Origin: JAJNNC01 sp038232695 | Lineage (GTDB): Bacteria; Bacteroidota; Bacteroidia; Cytophagales; Cyclobacteriaceae | Assembly (NCBI GenBank): GCA_038232695.1 | Contig: JBBSNI010000100.1 | Location: 1-15,299 of the forward strand | DNA: 15,299 nt | Direction: 5' to 3' | Shown: piece by piece, positions 1 to 6,204 of the stretch | Position numbering within the stretch: position 1 is the first letter of the stretch | Layout of the letters: each line of letters opens with the position of its first letter | Program-made: the position numbers and the translations under genes | Notes under the pieces: model-generated | What the model was told of the DNA's origin: nothing | The model's input: only the letters and a program-made list of their open reading frames with translations | Databases searched by the model: none

Positions 1-97
1 ATTATCCACCGCGTTTTTGCCTGTATCCGAGATAATAGAAACGGGGTCGCCCGGCGATATGAAAAAAACCATATCACTGCCCTTGTTTAAACCATAG

Positions 98-454
98 AAA
101 TCGCGGAGAGACCTGCACAGTTTGGCGATGATAGAAAGGATACGTCATATGGCTAAAGGCACGAGCAGGCAAGTGCAGTACTATATTAGCAGTCTTGAAC
201 CCACTGCTGAGCAGATGGCGCACTATATAAGAGGACATTGGGCAGTAGAGAATAAGCTGCATTGGCAATTGGATTTTACTTTCCGAGAAGATGATTGCCG
301 GGTGAGAAAAAACAATGGCCCAGCCAATCTGCACCTAGTGCGTAAGTGGGCATTGCATTTATTGAAAAAAGACCCGCAGAAGATTAGCATCAAGCGCAAA
401 AGAAAGAAAGCGGCCCGCAATACTGACTATTTGAAACAAATCCTTACCGGCTAA
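98..454 (+). mobile_element. ISAs1-family transposase, C-terminal remnant
   Basis: The frame encodes the C-terminal third of an ISAs1-family DDE transposase. Recognisable family features, in order, are a segment resembling 'W-x-x-L-x-S-x-A-M-I-E-R', the motif YYISSL, the block IRGHWAVENKLHWQLDFTF with ED just after, then the Arg/Lys-rich 'RVRKNNGPANLHLVRK' and a basic tail. These parts carry the last catalytic Glu region; the N-terminal domain and the first catalytic Asp are absent. The frame has a stop just upstream (near 95), so no full transposase is possible. The first matching residues are read from about 98, where an expected Trp is read as Arg; a TTG at 122 and an ATG at 128 are only formal starts. 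The element is dead unless helped in trans. Family assignment is from motif recognition and I am fairly sure of it. Confidence 0.85.
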
Positions 455-472
455 TTTTGGTGCGGAAACCCT
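448..472 (+). repeat. Probable right terminal inverted repeat of the ISAs1-family remnant
   Basis: Just after the transposase stop the sequence reads TTTTGGTGCGGAAACCCT. Its reverse complement begins AGGGTTTCCGCACC, which resembles the (C)AGGG-type termini common in this IS family. The outer edge is therefore placed near 472, with host DNA starting at about 473. The left terminus is not in the window, so the repeat cannot be confirmed by pairing. This is an inference from one end only. Confidence 0.5.
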
Positions 473-1743
473 ATTTTCAAAACAATAATCTGAAAAAGTC
501 CTTTCTCTTTGCACAGCCGTTGGATAGAAAGACGCTGATGGTGACGGGAAATCCCATCCCCGTAGCGGAAATTGATTACTCAAGTCAGAACAAGTATAAA
601 ACGAGCTCTTTTTCTGTTAAGCTCTCTCCGGACAGTTCCAGGCTACTGTTTACGCACAATCTGCTTGATAAAGACGGATCGCTTCTCAGCTTTGGCTACA
701 CCGTAACGGACCGGAATCTGAAAACAGTGGATAAGGTTACAAATATTGAACTGACAGATGATGGCATTTACAGCTTCCAGGATTTTTATCTGGATAACTC
801 AGGGACGGTTTATTTAGCAACAAAAATTTTTGATAAAAAGAAAGACTACCGAAAAAATGTCCAACTAAAAAAACAAGGTCTGCTGTCCTCTACCCACTCT
901 CATGAAGTGGAGACCAACTATGATTACAAAATCCTCAAGTTCAGTAAATCCTCCGGGAAGCCTAAAGCCTTAACGCTGGATCTTAATGATGCATTTATCA
1001 CCAGTGTGGACCTTGCCCCGAAAAAAGATGGAGGAATCATGTGCATTGGCTTTTACTCAGACAATGGAGACGCTATACCCGATGGGGTTTTTACTCAGGA
1101 TGTGAACAAGCTCTTTGTGGTAACCGGCACAGATAAACAGTCGCTGGAAGGGAAATTTGATCAACCCAGCAAATACGTAAACAATACCTACAAAGGTTAC
1201 GGCATACTTGACAAGAAAGATGATCTGACTAACTACAGGTTCCTACTGAAAGGCATCATTCAAAAAAAATCCGGTGGCTATACGCTGGCCGCAGAGCGAA
1301 CGACCACCCTGACGAAAACTCAGAATAGTGGGAGAACCGTAAGTACGTATAATGTCTATCATACAGATGATATTTTACTGGTGGATGTAAGCAGTACAGG
1401 AAAGATCAACTGGGCAAAACAAGTGGAAAAAGCTCAGGAAACTTCAGGCTTAGTTACCCTGTATTCGTCCTATAGCGTACAGGAATACAACGATAACTTG
1501 ATTCTCTTCTTTGCAGATCTGGCTTCAGAAAACTTTAAGACTTTTGGCAAGGTCGTGAAAACCGAATCTGCCATGGTTCGTGTAGACCCTGACGGAAATC
1601 AGACCAGAGAGGTCTTATTTAACGCAACTGAGGATACTATCACCATCAAGGCTGCTAATGCCTATGAAATTTCTAAAGGATCCTATGTTTTGTATGGGCA
1701 CAATGGTCAAACCATTGTTGGATTTTGTAAAGTAAAACTCTGA
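457..1743 (+). CDS. Hypothetical beta-propeller-like protein, 5' end replaced by an IS end
   Basis: This open frame of 428 codons belongs to no named family that I recognise. It is rich in alternating beta-strand patterns such as 'SFSVKLSPDSSRLLF', 'FQDFYLDNSGTVYLA', 'DLAPKKDGGIMCIGF' and 'LLVDVSSTGKINWAKQV'. These look like blades of a Bacteroidota beta-propeller or outer-surface protein. It has no signal peptide. Its first five to six codons (from TTG 457 or GTG 460) lie in the terminal repeat of the ISAs1 remnant, so the annotated start is an accident of the insertion and host coding sequence starts near 473. The natural gene was probably longer at the 5' end with an export signal. The rest is free of stops, so the insertion may be recent or the fragment still translated. 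Best treated as a 5'-truncated, probably non-functional gene. Confidence 0.7.
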   Translation: MVRKPYFQNNNLKKSFLFAQPLDRKTLMVTGNPIPVAEIDYSSQNKYKTSSFSVKLSPDSSRLLFTHNLLDKDGSLLSFGYTVTDRNLKTVDKVTNIELTDDGIYSFQDFYLDNSGTVYLATKIFDKKKDYRKNVQLKKQGLLSSTHSHEVETNYDYKILKFSKSSGKPKALTLDLNDAFITSVDLAPKKDGGIMCIGFYSDNGDAIPDGVFTQDVNKLFVVTGTDKQSLEGKFDQPSKYVNNTYKGYGILDKKDDLTNYRFLLKGIIQKKSGGYTLAAERTTTLTKTQNSGRTVSTYNVYHTDDILLVDVSSTGKINWAKQVEKAQETSGLVTLYSSYSVQEYNDNLILFFADLASENFKTFGKVVKTESAMVRVDPDGNQTREVLFNATEDTITIKAANAYEISKGSYVLYGHNGQTIVGFCKVKL

Positions 1744-1823
1744 TCATCTACTGGTAATTGATCAATTCAAACGCACAGCACTTCGTTCTAACAGCGAATG
1801 GGACAGGATCACTATTAACAGCA

Positions 1824-2024
1824 CTATAAAGGTTCTTTTCCAACTCTTTTGCATAAATCAATATAATCCTCGACAGCTTCTTGAAAAGCTGCTTTCAGTT
1901 CATCCACACTTTGAGCTTCATAGGTTACTAAAGCATGGATGCCCATAATCTTTCCACAGATACTATCGTCTTCCATACTAAAAGCGACGGTTCCGACAAA
2001 TACTTTATAATTGATAGTATTCAT
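1824..2024 (-). CDS. HicB-family antitoxin, C-terminally truncated, without a HicA partner
   Basis: The 66-residue product starts MNTINYKVFVGTVAF and contains 'GKIMGIHALVTYEAQSVDEL' and 'EAVEDYIDLCKRVGKEP', the N-terminal partially RNase-H-like domain of HicB antitoxins. Known relatives run to about 110 residues and continue after the 'EP' with a ribbon-helix-helix DNA-binding domain. Here a stop follows one residue later and no frame downstream restores that domain. The ATG at 2024 is preferred to the TTG at 2033 because relatives start at this Met-Asn. It lies 5 bases after the stop of the upstream permease gene, with no HicA toxin between. Likely a decayed remnant or an orphan antitoxin co-transcribed with the permease. 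Family call is good; function is doubtful because the DNA-binding half is missing. Confidence 0.7.
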   Translation of the reverse strand: MNTINYKVFVGTVAFSMEDDSICGKIMGIHALVTYEAQSVDELKAAFQEAVEDYIDLCKRVGKEPL

Positions 2025-2029
2025 AACAA

Positions 2030-3169
2030 TCAAAAAAACTCAAGCACCTCATTACGGAAGGATTCGTTCACGGCCATGGCCAGTACGATGGAGACGATCA
2101 GACCGATGGTCGCCAGCGCCAGGTCTTTGAAGATCATGCGGAAGGCGGCGCCGATGTGTTTTTTCCTGTTCTTCTTGGTATGCTCCCGCAGGCGAATGCC
2201 CAGTTCCCTGCCGCCCAACAAGCCAATGAACACCCAGGTCGTGCTCATCGGAATGGTGCTGATGGTGAGCTTGTAGATCAATACGGTAGCATACACAAAA
2301 TCGATCAGCGTAGCTGCCCGCACATCGGTTACTTCGCTCTTTTCGTTGACGATCTCCTGGATTTTGTCTCCTTTCAGGAAAAAGATAAGCCCTAAGCCTA
2401 AGAAGACGACCAGGGCAAAAAATATAAATTGCACGGGAGCCAACTGCCGGGGCAGGTAGATAGCAATATTGGCGGCATCCTGCATGATCCAGACCGACCA
2501 CAGCGTACCGCTGGTAATCCACTGGGCAACACTCCACCAGCGAGCTGCTTCTCCCTTAAAATGCTTTTGGGTAAACCGCGTGATGCTCACCCACACGGCA
2601 AACCCCAGGATAAAAGCGATCACGTACGCATCCAGGCTTTTGGCAATGACCGAGCCTACCGCGCCAGGACTTGCCGCAAAGCTGCTCAGCAGCAGGAAGG
2701 TGGTAGACACAGGCATCCGGAGCCGGGTCAGGATCAGCAGAAAGATAGGGGCAGCGATCTGCAAAAAGTTAAAATTGTCCGGCTGCGGAAAAGAAAGCGT
2801 ACCGTCCGACTGCATCGTATTCAACCTTTGGAAAGAAACATCTCCGTCGTAAATGAACCAGCTTATGGTGACCGTTACCAGGAAAATAAGGCCGATGTAG
2901 AGCCACAGCACATACCATTTGCGGTCTGCATTGGAAGCAATGAACGTCCCAATGGTCTGAATACTATCGTTGGATACGGCAGAGTAGGAAGCCAGCAAGA
3001 AACCAAACCACATAGCCACACCAGGGTACGGATACACCACACCGGCGATGAAAAACAGCACACCCGTCAGTATAATAAAGGTTTTCTCCTCTCTGACAAT
3101 ATCAAAGATTTGATAGATGGCCTGCCTGAGTTTGCTGAAGTTGTCTTCCGTGTTTTTTGTCTTTGGCAT
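2030..3169 (-). CDS. PiT-like inorganic phosphate transporter family permease
   Basis: The 379-residue product is an integral membrane protein with about ten hydrophobic segments. Two signature pairs repeat across it: S66-N67-D68 with G74-T75, followed by MPVSTT at 152-157; then QDAAN at 230-234, followed by IPMSTTW at 306-312. This layout (a GANDVANA-like motif and a PVSTTH-like motif, each present twice in inverted halves) is that of the PiT phosphate/sulfate:cation symporters, but both motifs are diverged and the usual His after STT is Phe or Trp. I infer ion-coupled anion uptake at the inner membrane; the substrate cannot be read from the sequence. The ATG at 3169 is chosen over a TTG three codons upstream. 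No PhoU-like partner is adjacent. A truncated HicB gene follows directly downstream. Confidence 0.68.
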   Translation of the reverse strand: MPKTKNTEDNFSKLRQAIYQIFDIVREEKTFIILTGVLFFIAGVVYPYPGVAMWFGFLLASYSAVSNDSIQTIGTFIASNADRKWYVLWLYIGLIFLVTVTISWFIYDGDVSFQRLNTMQSDGTLSFPQPDNFNFLQIAAPIFLLILTRLRMPVSTTFLLLSSFAASPGAVGSVIAKSLDAYVIAFILGFAVWVSITRFTQKHFKGEAARWWSVAQWITSGTLWSVWIMQDAANIAIYLPRQLAPVQFIFFALVVFLGLGLIFFLKGDKIQEIVNEKSEVTDVRAATLIDFVYATVLIYKLTISTIPMSTTWVFIGLLGGRELGIRLREHTKKNRKKHIGAAFRMIFKDLALATIGLIVSIVLAMAVNESFRNEVLEFF

Positions 3170-3516
3170 GTGCAGCAAAGGTGGGGTAGCAGATTAGGTC
3201 AATAAAAAAACTTTGTATACACCAAATCCTTAAATCATAAAGTAGCCCAAATGTTTACCATAGTGCATAGTACCTGCATAACACAAAGGCAGCAAAACGC
3301 CGCGCCAATTTACAGACAATCCTACCATGAATCATTATATCTAATGTTATGTTTTTGTTAACAAATATTCCGGCGGCAAGTACCTGTTTCTTGCCAAATC
3401 AGTTGTAATATTAAAGCCGGAAGCCAGAAGACCGAAGCTGGAAGTAAGAATTTTTCCGGTCTTCCATCACTAATAATAGAATTTTCTGTTAATTTCTAAA
3501 ACCCAATTCCCAACCT
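3170..3516. other. Intergenic region between divergent genes: palindrome, small hairpins, heptad repeat
   Basis: There is no convincing coding frame here. It should hold the promoters of the permease (-) and the M16 peptidase (+), but I find no full TTG-N19-TAnnTTTG match on either strand. It does hold a perfect 12-bp palindrome (TTTGTTAACAAA, 3354-3365) that could be an operator, a 6-bp hairpin (GGCAAG 3375-3380 with CTTGCC 3390-3395), and the heptad array listed separately. The M16 start has no ribosome binding site of the purine-rich type. Confidence 0.6.
3417..3451 (+). repeat. Degenerate 7-bp tandem repeat (NNNGAAG) with a downstream complementary arm
   Basis: Four consecutive heptads read CCGGAAG, CCAGAAG, ACCGAAG and CTGGAAG; a fifth, TAAGAAT, is decayed. 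Bases 3427-3434 (GAAGACCG) are the exact reverse complement of 3457-3464 (CGGTCTTC), so part of the array can fold into an 8-bp stem with a 22-base loop. Seen directly in the sequence; no function is claimed. Confidence 0.6.
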
Positions 3517-4758
3517 ATGATAGATTTCCAGGAATTTACGCTCGACAACGGGCTGCGTGTACTCGTACACCAGGACCTTTCCCTGCCGATGGCTACCGTC
3601 AACGTGCTGTACAATGTAGGCTCCCGCGATGAGGACGAACATAAAACAGGCTTCGCCCACCTGTTTGAACATCTTATGTTTGGCGGGTCTGCCCACATTC
3701 CTTCCTACGATGAGCCTTTGCAGCGCGTAGGCGGGGAGAACAACGCCTTTACCAGCCCTGACATTACCAACTATTATATCACCCTGCCTGCCGAAAACCT
3801 GGAAACGGCTTTCTGGCTGGAGTCGGACCGTATGCTGAGCCTTTCGTTTGACCCGCAGGTGCTGGAGGTGCAGCGCAAGGTGGTAGTAGAAGAATATAAA
3901 CAAAACTACCTCAACCAGCCTTATGGCGATGCCACCATCCGCCTCAAAGATATGGCTTACAAGGTGCATCCTTACCGCTGGCCAACCATCGGGCGCCATA
4001 TTGAGCATATAGAAAAGGCAACGATGGATGATGTAAAAGCTTTCTTCTACAAGTTTTATGTGCCCGGTAATGCCATCCTGGTGGTAGCGGGCCGGGTAAT
4101 GCCCGAAGAGGTCAAACGCCTGAGTGAGAAATGGTTTGGCGCGATCCCGGCAGGCACCACCCACCGGCGCAGCCTTCCGGCAGAGCCGCCCCAGGCAGAG
4201 AAAAGGCAGCAACAGGTAGACACCGATGTGCCCGTCGATGCGATCTACAAAGCCTACCATATGCCCGGCCGCTTAGACAAGCACTACTACACGGCCGACC
4301 TGCTCAGCGACCTGCTGGGCAGAAGCAAGTCTTCGCGCCTGTATACGGCGCTGGTCAGGCAGCAGCCCCTGTTCAGCAGCATCAACGCTTATGTAACAGG
4401 CTCGGTAGACCCCGGCTTGCTCACCATCCAGGGCAAGCTCAACCCGGGCGTATCCTTGCAGGAAGCCGAAGAGGCCCTAAAAGAAGTGATGGGTGCCGTG
4501 CGCCAGGGCGAGGTGCGGGAAACAGAGTTGCAAAAGGTCAAAAACCAGGCGGAGTCTTCCCTGGTCTTTGCCGAGATGGAACTGCTCAACCGCACCATGA
4601 ACCTTGCCTACGCCACCGTACTGGGCGACCCTAATCTCATCAACCAAGAGTCTGCCATGATCCAGGCCGTCACCCCCGACGATATAAAACATATGGCTAC
4701 TGAAATGCTGAAAGAGGAAAACAGCAGCACACTTTACTACAAAGCGGCGAGAGGTTAG
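3517..4758 (+). CDS. M16-family zinc metallopeptidase (insulinase/pitrilysin superfamily)
   Basis: The 413-residue product has an N-terminal M16 peptidase domain with the inverted zinc motif H48-L-F-E51-H52 in 'GFAHLFEHLMF'; E51 is the expected general base and H48/H52 are zinc ligands. The distal Glu ligand is E125 or E126 in 'VVVEEYKQN'. A second, catalytically empty M16-like half follows from about residue 200, ending with 'SSRLY' near the middle and a helical region to the C terminus. The length matches bacterial two-domain M16B enzymes resembling mitochondrial processing peptidase subunits. There is no signal peptide or membrane segment, so it is probably cytoplasmic and degrades peptides. 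Bacteroidota often encode two M16 genes side by side (an active and an inactive subunit); here the downstream neighbour is a repeat block. The start ATG fits the family N terminus ('TLDNGLRVLV'). Confidence 0.93.
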   Translation: MIDFQEFTLDNGLRVLVHQDLSLPMATVNVLYNVGSRDEDEHKTGFAHLFEHLMFGGSAHIPSYDEPLQRVGGENNAFTSPDITNYYITLPAENLETAFWLESDRMLSLSFDPQVLEVQRKVVVEEYKQNYLNQPYGDATIRLKDMAYKVHPYRWPTIGRHIEHIEKATMDDVKAFFYKFYVPGNAILVVAGRVMPEEVKRLSEKWFGAIPAGTTHRRSLPAEPPQAEKRQQQVDTDVPVDAIYKAYHMPGRLDKHYYTADLLSDLLGRSKSSRLYTALVRQQPLFSSINAYVTGSVDPGLLTIQGKLNPGVSLQEAEEALKEVMGAVRQGEVRETELQKVKNQAESSLVFAEMELLNRTMNLAYATVLGDPNLINQESAMIQAVTPDDIKHMATEMLKEENSSTLYYKAARG

Positions 4759-4836
4759 TTTCCCATATCTGGCGCGCGTTCAATGGCATTAAGTTAAGGA
4801 ATTCATGATCCTTATATTCGTCACTGTCGCTCCTTC

Positions 4837-4911
4837 GGATCGGGCGCCGATGCGTTTGCAATCCGAAGGCATTTACTATAAGGATCGGACGCCGATGCGT
4901 TTGTAATCCGA
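4837..4911 (+). repeat. Two direct copies of a 30-bp palindromic repeat
   Basis: Copy 1 spans 4837-4866 and copy 2 spans 4882-4911. Both share GATCGG, then CGCCGATGCGTTTG, then AATCCGA, and differ at only two positions (G/A and C/T). The copy starts are 45 bp apart. Copy 1 with its flanks forms a 9-bp stem, CCTTCGGAT (4832-4840) with ATCCGAAGG (4861-4869), around a 20-base loop. Copy 2 has a shorter stem. They lie within the terminal-repeat-bounded unit. Confidence 0.75.
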
Positions 4912-4939
4912 CATTATCATACGCCGTCTTAAAGGACAA

Positions 4940-4962
4940 GTTCGGGATTGCAAATCCCGAAC
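4940..4962 (+). repeat. Perfect 10-bp hairpin with 3-base loop
   Basis: GTTCGGGATT (4940-4949) pairs perfectly with AATCCCGAAC (4953-4962) around GCA. No T-run follows, so it is not a typical intrinsic terminator. The shape suits an extragenic palindromic repeat of the kind moved by REP-associated transposases; that link is an inference. Confidence 0.7.
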
Positions 4963-5072
4963 AGCCGTTACGACAGCAATGACGGGAAAGGCATAAGTCC
5001 CTTAACTTAATGACATTGGGCGCGCGTTTGAGTGCAACGGAAACGCGTGTCTAACCCATTTTTTATTAGCCG

Positions 5073-5251
5073 TACCAGCGGGGGAAGCGTTGAAAAATGA
5101 TTTTTGCAGGCTGTCCCCGGTGGGGATGGTCTTGCCAAACGGTTTTTGTAGACCGTCCCCGGCGGGGCTAACCTTGCCGGCGTAAGTTTTCATCTTTTCC
5201 CCGCAGGGAAATGTAATGAAGGTGTAAGTTTACAAGATTGCCCGGCGGAGA
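5073..5251. repeat. 42-bp tandem repeat array, five diverged units in exact register
   Basis: A core of the form CCCCGGYGGGG recurs with starts at 5073, 5115, 5157, 5199 and 5241, exactly 42 bases apart each time. The cores at 5115 and 5157 are near identical; the outer three are decayed. Each core can form a small hairpin (CCCC with GGGG), and T-rich stretches sit between cores. On the minus strand the middle units stay open (5193 down to 5002) and read as a 14-residue repeat resembling 'GLQKPFGKTIPTGD' then 'SLQKSFFNASPAGT'. A stop precedes that frame near unit five. I do not list it as a gene because the unit length alone would keep the frame open. Confidence 0.75.
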
Positions 5252-5380
5252 ACACAGTAGCTTGAGAGTAGCCTGGGTGCGATTTTTTAGCGTCTAAGCG
5301 TGGGTGTTGCTGTTTTATTCAAAAACATACTTATGTGAGAATAGGCACTTATAGCGCATGGAATGCTCTGATGCTTGCTG

Positions 5381-5388
5381 TTACTTTG
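5381..5388 (+). promoter_or_regulatory. Possible -7 promoter element for the gene at 5411
   Basis: TTACTTTG matches the Bacteroidetes TAnnTTTG element at all but its second base and lies 22 bases before the ATG, the same distance as the better matches elsewhere in this window. No TTG is found at the expected -33 position, so support is modest. Confidence 0.4.
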
Positions 5389-5410
5389 TGCATAAAAAAA
5401 TAAAGCAACC

Positions 5411-6055
5411 ATGAGTAAGTTATCTATTACCGAACTGTTTGAATTAGTCAGGCTGGCCATCCTTTGTATGGAACAGGACGTTGACATTCAGAAAAGAATG
5501 GCCAGCTATGGCTTTCCTCCCAAGCGTATACAGGAAGCTAAAGCCCTGCGACAGCAGACGATGCTATTGCATGATGCCAAAGAAGACCGCTACGATGAAG
5601 GCTGGGCCTTGTCGCAACAGCTTAGTACCGATATGGAAAAGGTGTTGGCTGCGTTTAAAGAACACGTAAAAGTAGCGCGCACAGCGTTTCGCACTGATCC
5701 GGTATTGCTACATGCGCTGAAGATCAAGCGTATCGCTACCAGGCGGTGGGAGTGGCCTGTACAAGCCCTCAACTTCTATACGAAGCTCGAAACCCGGCAA
5801 GCCAGTATGACCCCTTTTGGCATCAGCCAGGAAGAATTACAACAAACGAAAGCTTCTGTGGAAGCTATTCTGGACCAGAAGGCTGCCCGTATCAGAAAGA
5901 AAGGAGAAGCCCAAGGCAGTACCCAGCAGCGGAATCAGGCGATCAAAACGCTACATGCCTGGCTCACAGAGTTTCATGGGATAGCCCGCATTGCTTTCAA
6001 AGACAACCCTCAGACACTGGAATCCTTTGGCATTTTGGTGCCTTCCGCCAAATAA
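5411..6055 (+). CDS. Unrecognised helical protein with a 103-residue internal duplication
   Basis: I do not recognise the family. The 214-residue product is almost entirely predicted helix, charged, and lacks a signal peptide or membrane segments, so it is probably cytoplasmic. It consists of two homologous modules. Module 1 (about 30-107) has 'MASYGFPPKRIQEAKA' near its start and 'VARTAFRTDP' near its end. Module 2 (about 133-210) has 'MTPFGISQEELQQTKA' and 'IARIAFKDNP' at the same places. G34/G137, A89/A192 and P97/P200 all have the same 103-residue offset, so the duplication has no gaps. Four-helix-bundle-like modules are plausible. It stands alone between a repeat block and a toxin-antitoxin remnant. 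The start ATG is the first in frame and fits the promoter spacing. Confidence 0.8.
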   Translation: MSKLSITELFELVRLAILCMEQDVDIQKRMASYGFPPKRIQEAKALRQQTMLLHDAKEDRYDEGWALSQQLSTDMEKVLAAFKEHVKVARTAFRTDPVLLHALKIKRIATRRWEWPVQALNFYTKLETRQASMTPFGISQEELQQTKASVEAILDQKAARIRKKGEAQGSTQQRNQAIKTLHAWLTEFHGIARIAFKDNPQTLESFGILVPSAK

Positions 6056-6183
6056 GACCAGCATGAACCAGGTGGTGTGGTATCGTCAGGAGGTCATGCT
6101 ATCTTTTGACTGCTTCATATGTGAAAATTTCCCGTTTTCTGTTGTATAGAAACTTAGATTATTCTAAATACGTATCTTATTGG

Positions 6184-6199
6184 ATCAAATGCTTTTGAT
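6184..6199 (+). promoter_or_regulatory. Short inverted repeat before vapB-like gene (possible autoregulatory operator)
   Basis: ATCAAA (6184-6189) and TTTGAT (6194-6199) are perfect inverted arms around TGCT, ending 5 bases before the antitoxin ATG. A second one, TTAGA-TTAT-TCTAA, lies at 6154-6167. Toxin-antitoxin complexes commonly repress their own promoter by binding such palindromes; the role here is an inference. Confidence 0.35.
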
Positions 6200-6204
6200 A
6201 GACT

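Larger units (their letters stand above)
4771..5026. repeat. About 256-bp unit bounded by imperfect terminal inverted repeats (MITE/REP-like)
   Basis: The left end (4771-4800) contains CGCGCG, then CAATG, then CATTAAGTTAA. The right end (4999-5026) contains the complement in order: TTAACTTAATG, CATTG, CGCGCG. Over about 25 aligned positions I count three mismatches and one single-base indel near the inner edge. Inside lie nested inverted repeats: GATCCTTATA (4807-4816) with TATAAGGATC (4877-4886), two copies of a 30-bp palindromic unit, and a perfect 10-bp hairpin. There is no transposase frame. The structure is that of a non-autonomous, foldable mobile or extragenic palindromic element. That it moves is an inference; other copies in the genome would be needed to confirm. 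Confidence 0.6.

Noticed and set aside
1744..1823. Bidirectional terminator between the truncated propeller gene and hicB
   Set aside because: Only a 12-bp palindrome (AATTGATCAATT, 1756-1767) is present; it is AT-rich, weak and lacks a flanking T-run.
2429..3205. Long plus-strand open frame opposite the PiT-like gene
   Set aside because: Antisense shadow rich in Arg, Gln and His with no membrane or domain pattern; the minus-strand protein has clear repeated motifs.
3496..4260. Long minus-strand open frame opposite the M16 gene
   Set aside because: Antisense shadow of a strongly supported coding region; the translation has no recognisable domain.
5059..5251. CRISPR-like array (regular repeats of similar length)
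   Set aside because: The whole 42-bp unit is repeated, including the parts that would be spacers; units are diverged rather than identical; and no cas genes are in the window.
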